This document shows positions 1 through 10,593 of a DNA stretch of 64,000 nt, in pieces. The notes below the pieces were generated by a model, which was not told where the DNA came from, did not search any database, and worked only from the letters and a program-made list of their open reading frames with translations. The stretch's first letter is position 1. The number at the start of each line of letters is the position of its first letter. The position numbers and the translations under genes were made by a program. The stretch lies in contig CM076849.1 in assembly GCA_039519185.1 (NCBI GenBank), positions 112,597,806-112,661,805 of the forward strand, in the 5' to 3' direction. The stretch comes from Astragalus membranaceus. Its lineage: Eukaryota; Streptophyta; Magnoliopsida; Fabales; Fabaceae.

Positions 1-1
1 A

Positions 2-760
2 TTAACGCTCGACAAAGTGGCATCAGAATGGGTCAGGGCTTTAAGATCAAAGACTATCTCCTCTTGGGAGTAATTAGCAAAGCTCTTTTCAGTACACTTT
101 GCCCACTCCAAAAGTAAACCCAAGAACAAAAGCGTAATAATGTCTGTAGTACAGAAGGAGAACGAGCCCCTCAGAGAATACGTTGAAAGATTCAACTCCG
201 AAGCTCTCAAAGTTCGAGAACTGGACGACGCATTCTGAATTTTCAAAAAACATATCAACACTTGGGAACCAAGAACCCTGCAGGAGTTCCTCCAGCTATC
301 CCAGTGTTTCATCAACGAAGAAGAGAACTCCAAGATTGAAAATGTCGTCACAACCTGAACCATCAAGACCTCACCAGGAAAGAGACAACAGAGGGAACGA
401 TAATCAAGGAAACAGGGATCCCCGACCTCCTCGGAATCGTCACCAAGTCTACACAGAACTCAACGTCTCCAACGCCCAATTGTTGGGGGAATGTTGGAAC
501 GTTGAGTTCAGAGACGTCAGAACTGCCAGACCTCTGCCTCACTGACCTGGGCAAAAGACTAACCAGTACTGCAGATACCACAGAAGCAATGGTCATGACA
601 CAAACCACTGCAACGCTTTAAAGGACGACATTGAAGACTTGATCAAACGAGGAAAATTGTCCGGTTATGTAAAATAGCCCGGAGCACCCACCGGTGAGGT
701 TAAAGAAGAGCAAGAAGATGAGGTGAAAAGAAAAAGGGGTAAGTAAAAAGCCAATTCCGA
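2..760 (+). pseudogene. gag remnant of element A
   Basis: Frame 2 from the window edge reads as the C-terminal half of a retrotransposon gag domain: a VASEW..SW block, then NEPLREYVERFN, as in gag of element B (around 20920). It is broken by in-frame stops near 92 and 236 and shifts frame afterwards. At about 567-620 a CX3H..HX4C-type finger reappears (YCRYHRSNGHDTNHC), followed by an LKDDIEDLIK block, the same order as in B at about 21355. The product would have been the structural protein of the particle. This copy cannot encode it. Confidence 0.75.
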
Positions 761-875
761 TGATGAGGAGCAAGATTTTAGAAGGTCGAAAGCTCACTCA
801 GTCATAATGATGATTGCAGGAGGATTTGAGCATGAAGGATTCGGGAAATCAATGAAACGATAGTGGAAAGAGTTA

Positions 876-3571
876 TTGAATGTAGCTTCATCATCAACAT
901 CAACACCCCCATCCACTACGAATCGACCTCCATTATCTTTCGGTGACGAAGATCTTATGGACGGGAAACCTAACAAACACGTCCCCCTCATAGTCTCGGC
1001 GATCATAGCCAACAAAGAAGTAAGGAGAATCTTGGTAGACCAAGGGATCTCGTCTGACATCCTTTTTGTCGATCTTATAAACAAAATGGGGATCGACAGG
1101 GAGGATCTCACTCCATACAGAGGAACGGCCCTATCCAGATTTCAGGGATCCCGGACCAAACCACTCGGCCATTTGGAACTCATGGTCTCCTATGGAACTG
1201 AGCCAATGGTAAGAACTATGAAGACAAAATTCCTAGTCCTACCTTGCGAGTCCATCTACAATGGCATCATTGGAAGACCGACCTTGGGCAGGCTCAGAGT
1301 AGTGACGTCTACCACGCACTTAAAAATGAAATTTCACTCTCTTTGCAATAAGGTGATCACATTAAACTCCGACCTGGAATCAGCTTCCAGATGCTTCTTC
1401 TTATGGTCCAAAACAGAGCGAAAAGCGGTAGAACAAGAAGGGGTTCCCCCTCCAGAAAACCCTACTCCCTGGCAAGTTAAGATTCGATCTACCGAAGTTA
1501 ACGCAACAGATTTGGATGTACGGTACGATCCAGAACGCACTGAGAATGTAGACGACGACAGGCTTACAAAAGAGGTTAAACGAAAAATGATAAGACCTCA
1601 ACGTGATGGGGAATTCATTGAAATACAAATCAGCAAAGACCCCCACAGAACAATTAAAATCGGGGTAAATCTACCAGAAGAGGTTAAGATCGACTTAACC
1701 CAATGTCTTAAAGACAATGCGGACATCTTCGCCTGGTCGGCAGAGCACATGCCTAGGATTCCACCGGAGGTCGCCTGTCACCTGCTCTCAATCAACCAAG
1801 GAACCAAGTGGGTCGCCCAAAGGAAGCGAACTCAAAGTTGTGAGAAAGCCATCGCTGCTTCAAAAGCGGTTGACGATCTCATCAAGGCGAACTTCATATC
1901 TGAAGTCAAATATACGACTTGGCTATCGAATATGGTACTGGTAAAGAAAATCAGCAGAAAATGGCGCATGTGCATAGACTACACAGATCTCAATAAAGCT
2001 TGCCCAAATTTCTCCATAGACCCGACCTTGCAGGGAGAATGATCAAGTGGGCAGTAGAACTGTCAGAATTCGGAATAAAATACGAAGCTCGAACAGCTCT
2101 GAAAGCACAGGTCCTGACAGACTTCGTAGTAGAAATGACACCAGCAAACGTCGAAACAGATACTTGGATCCTACACGTCGACGGATCTTCCAACCCAAAG
2201 GGGAGTGGCGCTGGCATTATGTTAGAAAGCCCGAGGGGCATCATCATTAAGGTTTCTCTGACTTTCAGTTTCCCAACCTCGAACAACCAGGCATAATACG
2301 AGGCTTGCATCGCTGGCCTATGCTTAGCAATTGAACTCCGAGTCCCTCGGATAACACTGCACACCGACTCTCTATTGATAGTTTCCCAAATCAGCAAACA
2401 GTACGAAACCAAAGAGCCGATATTGCAAAAATACCTATTTCGGGTACGGGCTTTGTTAGCTCAGTTTGAAGCAAATGAGGTAAAACACGTGCCAAGAGCG
2501 GAAAACCAACGAGCTGACATCCTCGCCAAACTCGCAAGAACCAAGGCTCCTGGGAGTCAGAGAACGATCATCCAAAAAATGCTCCATAAACCCAGTGTGT
2601 CCCTCGACCCCGATCTTAACTCGACCATCTACGTCATAGAAGAAACTCACAGTTGGATCACACCGATCTTAGAGTGCATCGTTGCCGGAGCAGAGCCCTC
2701 AGACGCGAACGACGCTAAAATCATCCAAAGAAGAGCCTCTGCCTTTTCGGTCATTGATGGAACGCTATACAAAAGAAGTCTCTCCTCCCCATTGTTAAAA
2801 TGCATCGAAGGGGAGGAAGCGACCTATGTCTTAACAGAAATTCATGAGGAAATCTGCGGTCAGTACATGAGAGCTCGTTCTTTGGCTCGGAAGGCTCTCC
2901 GCACCGGATATTACTGGCCGAGCCTGGTAGGCGATGCTAGTACCCACGTCAAGAGAAGCAAAAAATGTCAAATTCACGCCAACGCCCACATAACTCCTCC
3001 GACCGATCTAACAAGTTTGTCCTCCACATGGCCCTTCGCCTGGTGGGGGATAGACCTTCTGGGACCATTCTCAAAAGCTCGAGGTCGAATCAAATTTTTG
3101 ATCAGCGCCATCGACTACTTCAGCAAATGGATAGAAGCAGAACCCCTGACTACCATCACTGCAAGGAACTGCACAAAATTCTTTAGAAAAAACATCATGA
3201 GAAGGTTCGGGATCCCCGAAGTAGTGGTAGCAGATAATGGAACTCAATTCACTGACACAGGTTTTAGGAAGCTGATGTCCGACCTAAAAATCAAACACCG
3301 TTTCAGTTCGGTAGAACACCCTCAAACCAACGGACAAGCAGAGGCGGCGAACAAAGTAATATTAAACGGGCTAAGACGACGTCTTGGCGATGCTAAAGGA
3401 AACTGGGTGGAAGAATTACCTTATGTCCTCTGGGGATATAGGACTACCCCTCAATGCTCCACAGGAGAGACGCCTTTGAGGCTCTCTTACGGCAGTGAGG
3501 CGGTCATTCCCGTCGAGATTGGCGAATGCAGTTGGAGAACGACAAACCCCAAAACTCAAAACGACAATAAC
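876..3571 (+). pseudogene. pol remnant of element A: protease, RT start, RNase H, integrase
   Basis: The protease block has the active-site loop VDQG where most retropepsins have DTG or DSG; element B has the same VDQG, so it is a family trait. The RT begins (KWRMCIDYTDLNKAC) and then, at about 2005, jumps straight to the end of the connection domain (RPDLAGRMIKWAVELSEFG). Compared with B, roughly 0.9 kb holding the whole RT catalytic core is gone, and the reading frame changes at the join. The Tat-type RNase H (HVDGSSNPKGSGAG) follows with a TAA at 2294-2296. The integrase has CX2C, then WWGIDLLGPF, DNGTQF and GQAEAANK, giving a DDE set. At 3571 it is cut by a solo LTR and resumes at 5587. 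Confidence 0.88.
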
Positions 3572-3780
3572 CAAGATGATAAGTCTATCTTTAGAGTCTT
3601 TTTAATAGTTATTTTTATTAGGTTTATTTGGTATTTTAATTATATTTTTGAGCTATTTTACTACAAATGTTTACTTTTTATTTTCAGGTTTTATTTTGAA
3701 GCAAAAGAGAAAATATGAGCTAAAATGAAGAACAAAAAAAATATTTGAGGAGGAACAATTTTTTAGACAGCACAACGCAA

Positions 3781-4060
3781 ACTGGCGCAGCACAGGGCCC
3801 CAAGGGCGCCAAGGAGCAAAACTGGCGCAGCACAGGGCGCCATGGGCGCCAAGGAGCAAAACTGGCGCAGCACAGGGCCCCAAGGGCGCCAAGGAGCAAA
3901 ACTGGCGCAGCACAGGGCCCCATGGGCGCCAAGAAGCAAAACTGGCGCAGCACAGGGTGTAAAGGAGCAAAACTGGCGCAGGACTGGGCGCCAAGGGCGC
4001 TAAGGAGTAGCAGGACTGGCGCAGGACTGGCGCAGGACAGGGCGCCAAGGGCCCCAAAAA
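3781..4060 (+). repeat. 40-bp tandem repeat rich in GGCGCC inside the solo LTR
   Basis: The word ACTGGCGCAG recurs at 3781, 3821, 3861, 3901 and 3941, giving an exact 40-bp period for four units. Degenerate copies run to about 4060. Each unit carries GGGCGCC, mostly as the palindrome GGCGCC. Both strands stay open over about 450 bp, but this follows from the repeat and there is no sign of a real protein. Confidence 0.9.
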
Positions 4061-4369
4061 GCAGTCAATTTTGGCTGCGGCCACTTGTTTGTGGCCATCT
4101 TTGCCAACTTGATTTTTCACTTCTTTTTGACCATTTTGCCCCTCCACTCAAAGTGCTTTGTCCACTTGTTGATGGCTATCTTTGCCAACTTGCTTTGTCC
4201 ACTTGTTGATGGCTATCTTTGCCAAAACTTGAATTGACCATTTTGCGCCTTCCCTCATATTTTCCTATAAATAGGACATTGATCCTCACTTGTAAGCATA
4301 TTTGTGAGAAAATCACTCTCAATAAACTCTCTAAGATTCATGACTTCAATTTACTCTTCATGTTCTTTA

Positions 4370-4760
4370 TGATTCTTGCTCTTTTACTTTATTGCCCTTT
4401 TAATTCTTGCTATTTTACTTTCTTGCCCTTTTAATTCTTGCTCTTTATTTTCTTGCCCATTTATTTTCTTGCTCTTTTAATTCTTGCTCTTTATTTTATT
4501 GCCCATTTATTTTCTTGCTCTTTTAATTCTTGCTCTTTTGCCCATTTATTTTCTTGCCCTTTTAATTCTTGCTCTTTACTTTTCTTGCCCATTTATTTTC
4601 TTGCTCTTTTAATTCTTGCTCTTTATTTTCTTGCCCATTTATTTTCTTGCTCTTTTAATTCTAGCTCTTTACTTTTCTTGCCCATTTATTTCCTTGCCCT
4701 TTTAATTCTTGCTCTTTACTTTTCTTGCCCTTTTACTTGCTTGCTCTTCTATTTTCCAAG
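4370..4760 (+). repeat. Pyrimidine-rich imperfect tandem repeat
   Basis: Units of roughly 45-65 bp are built from TTCTTGCTCTTTA, TTTTCTTGCCCATTTA and CTTTTAATTC words repeated about seven times. The + strand is almost purine-free across nearly 400 bp. It lies downstream of a TATA-like 'CCTATAAATAGGAC' (4263-4276), so it would fall in the transcribed R/U5 part of the LTR. Confidence 0.85.
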
Positions 4761-5586
4761 TCATTTAAATTCCTTGCAATTTACTTTCTTGTCATTTACA
4801 ATTCCGCTATTTATAATTTTGCAATTTTCTCAATTCCTAACATTTATTTTCTTGCCATTCTAACATCTAATTCCTAACTCATTTACACATTTCGCACTTA
4901 TCGCTTTCTTTACAATTCTTGCAATTTAAAAAAATCTTCCTCTTCTCCTCTTTTGTCTACAATGATCATGAGTGAGTAGACTTTCTTAGCCTTGGGGTTT
5001 TTGGCAACAATCAAATGATGGCTTCCTACTAATTAATTCCCGAGGCTATTTTCCACCTTAATCACTTTGTATTTTTAAATCTAATTTCTTCACTTTTCAT
5101 TATTATTTCAAAACACCACACGATGTACCGAAAGGGGAAGTGTGATTGTTGGATCTATGAAATTAGACAATAAAATCAACACATAAAAATAGTTTTGGTT
5201 TTATTGAGACACGAAAATGTCTTTGCTTAATGGGTTCTAATAATAATCAACCATAAAAATAGGCTTGATAATTAGTTTAGAACACGCGTTTGTATTCCGA
5301 AAGGAAACTCTTGCTACAACCGTCGCCTTGTCTTAAGAAATATATCGTTCTTTAAACTGGAAAATAGTCGAAAGGATTAATAACGGAAACCTTATCATTT
5401 CGATGAAACTAATACCCCAAGTCTCTTTTTATCTTTAAAACATCAACAAAAACATTCCTTTTTTCTAAAAAGACTTTCTTTTCAGTTAATCAACTTTGGA
5501 AAATTAAATTGGTAATCACCTAGGCTCTCCCTGTGGATCGATAACTCTTTTATTACGCGACAAGACCGTGCACTTGCGGCCTATCA

Positions 5587-5907
5587 CAAGCCTTAAGAGA
5601 AGAGCTCGATCTCATCGATGAAGTCCAGGGTCGAGCCTCACTTCAAGAAGCAATCATCAAGCAAGGTGTAGCAACCAGGTACAATTCTAAAGTCGTTCAT
5701 TGGGACTTCGATCTTGGCGATCTGGTACTCCGAAGAGCTGATATTGGACAGAAAAACGCTTCTCAGGGAAAACTCGCACCAAATTGGCAAGGTCCTTACC
5801 GCGTTACGTTTAAAACCGGTAAGCGGGCTTTTAAATTGGAGACCCTCCAAGGAAAAAAGATCGATAGAACTTGGAACTCAACAAAGCTGAAAAGTTATTA
5901 CCTTTAG
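5587..5907 (+). pseudogene. Integrase C-terminus of element A (after the solo LTR)
   Basis: The frame resumes as ALREELDLIDEVQGRASLQ and continues with the chromatin-side tail of a Tat integrase (DLGDLVLRRADIGQKNASQG, NWQGPYRV). It ends at TAG 5905-5907. Element B ends its polyprotein with the same block (25300-25613). Together with 876-3571 it forms the original pol. Confidence 0.88.
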
Positions 5908-6318
5908 AGGCAGAAATTGGGCAAATCTCTCACAAAGGCCACCATAGGGTGCGCCAATCTCTTGCAAAAATGAGCTGCTCATTTCTAATAAAGAACGGTA
6001 ACCTTACCCGATGTTCCTCAGATTCTTGCGGTGATCTTACCGACGTTCCACACATTCTTGTTTTCATCAAATCAAACAGAATGTAGGAACCAAATTTCCT
6101 TTTCCAGAAGTGACTGGGACCGATCTTAAAAGATCTCCCCAAAGCGACCAACTAAGGTCGCAACTCTTTGAGAACAGTTAAATCTGAGCCGAGTCTTAGT
6201 AAACTACCTCAAAGGGATTGGGTCTTCAAGGATCGAAATATCCTAAGAACGACCATTGGCCCCAGTTTCCAATACCCCTATAGGGCGAGTTAAATCTGGG
6301 CCGAGTCCTGGTAAACTT
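5908..6318 (+). other. Post-pol spacer of element A, left part
   Basis: Non-coding sequence between the integrase stop and the second solo LTR. Two near-copies of a GAGTTAAATCTGRGCCGAGTC word (around 6177 and 6278) show it is repetitive. In element B the equivalent place holds a 47-bp tandem array. No gene is seen. Confidence 0.6.
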
Positions 6319-7616
6319 TGTAACACCCCAAATATTTAATTAATTATTTAATTAAGTATTTAGGGGATTTGTTTTATTTAATAGATATAATTGAAATTAG
6401 AAAAATAAAATATATTGAGGTGTGGTGTTGAAGCAGGAGGTGGTGTTGCGAATTAAGCTGGGCTAAGCTGAGGGAAAAGCCCGTGATCCAGGCCCGCTAA
6501 CCTAGGCGCATATTTAAGCTAAAAATTTAGGGTTTGGCTCATTTTGTGCAAAAGAAAAGAAAGGAATTGCGAAGAGGAGAGAAAGAGAGAAGGAGGGGCG
6601 GCGATCTCAAGGAAAAGAGGAAGAGGAGAAATTTCGCAAAGTCAAGGGAGAAGGAAAAGAGAAGAAAATCGCAAGAGAGAAGAGAAGAGCTTGTTGCTGC
6701 GTTTTGGTGATTCGTGGAAGGGTTTTTCATCTCCAACGATTCTTAAGGTAAGAGGAGTCTCATAGTATAAAGGGTTATATGATGGGTAGTATATAGGAGG
6801 GTAGAACCTATGATGCCTAGGAGTTGTTTGATAATATGCATGAATGAATTATGAAATTATATGTATGTTGTTGGTGTTGTTTTGAGTGTTGATGACATTG
6901 AGTGAATAGATGGTAAAATATTGCACGCTAGGTGTTTGATAGAATGTGTAAGTGATGTTTAGAATGCATGTTAGATGTTTGACAAAATGCATAAGTATGT
7001 GATGTTGAGATTGGTATTTGGTGATTGATCATAATGAGTTTTACTTGCTTACGGTCTTTTGTGCGTTTCTGGACACTGTTTCGGTCCTTCTAAATCTGGT
7101 ACAGTTCGGTTGATCCAAAAATTATGTGGCTGATTGTTTTTGAAAATAGACTTAAATCCGGTCGTTTTGGCACTGGTTCCGTTCAATTTGGAGTTGTGTA
7201 GCTCAAGTTATGAGTCTCCAAAGTTAGGTCAAAATTCTGGAATCAAACTGTGAGTAGTTTCGGTTTTTGAAGGTTTTGTGTTCTCAATCGAACTCCGTTT
7301 TGAATGATTCTTGTTTCATTGGAAAGTAGACTTAATTCTCTACGCAATACGCACTCATTTCACGAAATTTCATTAAGAAATGAGAAAGAAAATTTAGTTG
7401 CAAGTTGGGTAAAGAATTCTGTCCGATTTTGGTACCTCAGTGTAGTGTTTTGAAAAACTGTACCAACTGGATACTTATTTTGAAAAATGAAAGTCATAGG
7501 AAGAAACTAAACTCAGAGAGCTTCCCAATGAGTGGTCTTTTGTTAAAATCCGATATCGTTTGCTATTTTAATTAATTCGCCGAAGTAGGTGCACTGCTGT
7601 AGGAAATTCTGCACTA

Positions 7617-8000
7617 GTGCTGTGCTGCGCCAGGGCGCCATGTTGCTGCCCTGTGTGCGCCAGGTTGCTTGCTGTGTTGCGCCCAGAGTGGCGCAGGTTG
7701 CCCAAAATGTGGCGCAGGTTGCCACAGGGCTCCAGGTTGCTTGCTGTGTTGCGCCCAGAGTGGCGCAGGTTGCCTAGAATGTGGCGCAGGTTGCCACCAG
7801 GCGCCAGTTTTAGTGTCTATGTTGCCTGCTGTGTTGCAGTTTGTGTCTTAGTTTGTATCTAGGACTGTGTTGCTGTTTGTGTCTTAGTTTGTGACTGTGT
7901 TGCTGTTTGTGTCTAGGACTGTGTTGCTGTTTGTGTCTTAGTTTGTGACTGTGTTGCAGTTTGTGTCTTAGTTTGTGTCTAGGACTGTGTTGCTGTATGA
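7617..8000 (+). repeat. GGCGCC-rich and GTGTTGCTGTTTGTGTC-type repeats in the solo LTR
   Basis: At 7617-7805 a block with GTGGCGCAGGTTGCC and CAGAGTGGCGCAGG words repeats about 60-70 bp apart. From about 7850 to 7990 a GACTGTGTTGCTGTTTGTGTC word recurs four or more times. Small open frames here are repeat artefacts. Confidence 0.8.
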
Positions 8001-8518
8001 CGCCACGTGCTGTCTGTTTTGGTGCCCAGGGTGGCGCAGTTTGCCTCAGGCACCCTTTTATGTGCTGTTGGGCGCCAATGTGTTGTGTCTGTGTTGTTGG
8101 TGTTGTTTCCTAGGCGCCACTTTGTGCTACCTCAGTGTTGTGATGTTTTGTTGTGTCTAATAAGACTAAATTTGCTGTTCTTGTTGTTGAGTCAATGTGA
8201 CTAAATCTTGTTGTTGTTGTTGTTGGGTAAAATATGACCAAAACTCGATGATGATGTGGTTGGGTCGAATATGACCAATGATGATGTTGTTGACGTTGTT
8301 GTGCATAGCATAACTATGTTGTTGATTGTTCCGATGCGTTGTACATGGTGTCTCATGCATGGCATAATGCATTATTACGTTGATGTAGGCTTCGGCCATA
8401 GAGCTTTGCTCAGTGTTGATGATGAAGCCACAAAGGCTATTTACGTTGATTGGTACCACATGCATATACCCGTCGGTGTGGGTTGCATTTCATACATACA
8501 CGTTGTACCCATGGTGTC

Positions 8519-8640
8519 GTTGCTTGTCGTTTTGCTTATGTTGTTACTTGTTTGTGTTGCTTGTCGTTTTGCTTATGTTGTTACTTGTTGGTGTTGCTCG
8601 TCGTTTTGCTTATGTTGTTACTTGTTGGTGTTGCTCCGTG
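8519..8640 (+). repeat. 37-bp tandem repeat, three units
   Basis: The word CGTTTTGCTTATGTTGTTAC starts at 8528, 8565 and 8602, a 37-bp period, with only one or two differences between units. Confidence 0.88.
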
Positions 8641-9099
8641 ATGGTTGTAGTTATGACTGTTGATGTGCTATGGTAGTTATAGTTGCCTATTCTCTAGTAT
8701 ATTATCTATCATATATGCTTTTATGCTGTTAGAGACTCACCCTTTCTGTTTGAATGTTACCTCTACGTGGTTAACGTGCAGGTAGTCGCAAATGAAGACC
8801 AAGGGTCTTTTAGTAGCCGAGTCAGCGTCGTCTCTGATAGGTAGCACCCGGGGAGGGGAAGAACACTGTTTTCAATTGCTTGTTGCATTAGTTGTTTTTT
8901 AAACATGGATAGGTGGTTTGAAGTATTTGAACAAATATTCGGGGTTGTAAACTAAGTTGATGTTGTTCTTCCACGTTTTTACTTGATTATACGTTTTTGG
9001 CTTTTGAAATGTTGCATGTGACGCTCCATTGCCTGTTTTAAGTTTAATTTCCGCACTCTGATATGTAATAAAACGAACGGGTAGAATTGGGGTGTTACA

Positions 9100-9364
9100 A
9101 ACTGCCCTATAGGACGACGTATATGACTTGCAGAATTAACAAAAACGACATACATGATTTGTGGAATTAAAAAAGCATTCATAAAGCTCGTAACGATGTC
9201 AAGCATCAAAGATCGATCATAAAAGTATTTCAAAATTACAAAAACGACTCGGAGATGGCCGAACCCTCAAAATTTCGCATTACACGTCGAAGTTCTAAGT
9301 CTATGCTAAAACCTGAACGGGTAAGGTATATACCCAGAACTTCTACAAAGAATGCAGAAAATCA
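9100..9364 (+). other. Post-pol spacer of element A, right part
   Basis: Continues the spacer interrupted at 6318 and runs to the stop codon of the antisense frame at 9365. It would hold the convergent 3' ends of gag-pol and of the antisense gene. No gene is seen. Confidence 0.55.
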
Positions 9365-10459
9365 CTAAGCATCCGAGGTCGGAAAAATAACGGGCGTCCC
9401 AGTCTGAGGATTGACCTTGACAATACGATTTTCCTCAACCTCGTGATCGACGTTCATGATTGCCCGGTCCAAATGAAGAGAAGGGTTGAACAAAAGAGCT
9501 TGCTGAAGGGCACACTCAAAACCTTCCTTATAAAGCTCGATCGCTTGCTTAGCAGCCTCCCTGGCAGTTCTCTTACTTTGTTTTAGGGCAGCTTGGAGTT
9601 CTGCAATTCGAGCTTCGGGGTTGCTACTGGACTCAGCCCTCACCTCTGAGGCCTCCTTCAGTTTACCCTCCAGCTCAGCAGTCTGATCCTCCAAACTCTG
9701 GATCTTCCTTTTAGGCTCGGCCTCAGACTCCGTTAAACCCGCCACCTCAGTTTCGAGCTCCTTCACATGGGTCTCAGCAGCCTCAGCTCGCCGCGTAAGT
9801 CCCCCTTGGCTTTCCTCCAAAGATTGAAGCTCTTCCTTGGTGCGAGAAAGCTGTTTGTCCTTAAAGACATCTCCTCTAGCAGCTTGACCCGTTTTGCCTT
9901 CTCGATGTCCAACATATCTATAAACAAGGAAGATATCAAAACCAAAAGCAAAGCCATAAACAAAGCATCCAAACCAAACAAAAAGCCACCTACCTTTGGC
10001 TCGTTTCTCATATTTCTGTTTTTTGATCTTATGAACCTCAGCAAGAATGGCAAAGATCAGCATCGATGCTGATACAAGATCCTCTCGCCATTGTTCAAAA
10101 TTTTGCTCAAGGAACTTCTCATCCAAAGGAACGGCTTTAGACCTATGCTTGGGTCTTTTCGAGGTCTTATTTTTCTTTGCCGATCTCGCATCATCACCAA
10201 CATCGCCTCGGCCCCTTTTTTCAGATCTCCCAAGATCGGTACCTTGAGCAATTGGAGGAGAACGATCAAGTATAAGATTATCTCTTCCCTCTGGGTCAAC
10301 CTCGCCCAGAGCCAGGTCCTCTTGGGTAATTGTGTTGATAGGATCGGCAAGAATGGCAGCATCGGCCATGGCCGCAGAGTGAGACGGGGTCCCCCCTTCT
10401 TCAGAAATGATCGGTGTCGTTGCCACTATCTTCATCAAAGCAAGTCTTTTTGGTGCCAT
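9365..10459 (-). pseudogene. Antisense gene of element A, second coding block (coiled coil)
   Basis: A 364-residue frame on the strand opposite to gag-pol. The first ~110 residues are polar with a basic patch (KKNKTSKRPKHRSK). The last ~170 residues are a heptad-rich coiled coil (TRRAEAAETHVKELETEVAGL and so on). It ends in a conserved tail (DREI/DRAI..V.H..E..I) shared with the B copy at 26274. Residues ~155-180 are oddly hydrophobic, and this stretch looks like a retained intron: 9993-9918 starts GTAGGTGG and ends TTTATAG. Removing its 76 bp moves the frame, and a 1-nt indel near 9865 would bring it back, so the copy is probably damaged. The domain order resembles the additional antisense ORFs known from Tat-type elements such as Grande (gene23). 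Confidence 0.7.
9918..9993 (-). other. Candidate intron in the antisense gene of element A
   Basis: On the - strand the block starts GTAGGTGG after AAAG and ends with a T-rich run and ATAG. Translated through, it gives a Trp/Phe-rich stretch inside an otherwise charged coiled-coil protein. Spliced, the downstream frame reads DMLDIEKAKRVKLLEEM, a good heptad segment. The length (76 bp) suits plant introns. Confidence 0.5.
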
Positions 10460-10593
10460 CGTATCTGAAAATTAAAGAGTAAACGGGTTATACAACTTGC
10501 TGTCAAAAATCGAAAAAACACAAAAAGTTCCACTCCAGAAGGTCGATCTACCTAAAACTATTTACACTTGTTTCCGTTTTCCAGCCCGAACTA

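Larger units (their letters stand above)
3577..5586 (+). mobile_element. Solo LTR (Athila-like Ty3/gypsy) inside the integrase of element A
   Basis: The 2010-bp block starts TGATAAG and ends CCTATCA, with the short inverted TG/CA ends of an LTR. It interrupts the integrase frame, which resumes exactly once one flanking CAAG copy is removed. Flanks are CAAGA (3572-3576) and CAAGC (5587-5591), a 5-bp target duplication with one mismatch. The 3' part, with a 'CCCTGTGGATCGATAACTC' word and a GTGCACTTGCG word near the end, resembles Athila-type LTRs. A relative sits in reverse at 46109-47271. No internal region remains, so this is a recombined solo LTR. The family name is less certain than the solo-LTR call. 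Confidence 0.82.
6319..9099 (+). mobile_element. Solo LTR (chromovirus, Tekay-like) inside element A
   Basis: The 2781-bp block begins TGTAACACCCC and ends GGGGTGTTACA. Flanks are AACTT (6314-6318) and AACTG (9100-9104), a target duplication with one mismatch. The sequence of element A is continuous across it. The start, followed by AT-rich TTAATTATTTAATTAAG, matches the other two long LTR families in this window (53084-61887 and 59005-61598). Long LTRs of this type are typical of Tekay/Del chromoviruses. It has no internal region and therefore no coding function. Confidence 0.8.

Noticed and set aside
3671..4209. Long open frames on both strands rich in Gly/Ala/Pro repeats
   Set aside because: They come from the 40-bp GGCGCC tandem repeat, whose composition avoids stops. 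There is no domain, and they lie inside a solo LTR.
4438..4863. 141-residue hydrophobic frame that looks like a membrane protein
   Set aside because: It is the translation of a pyrimidine-rich tandem repeat; the periodic LFSCSFNSCS-like text follows the DNA period.
7617..8676. Several overlapping small frames (Cys/Val-rich)
   Set aside because: They are artefacts of GT-rich repeats in the solo LTR, open in several frames at once.
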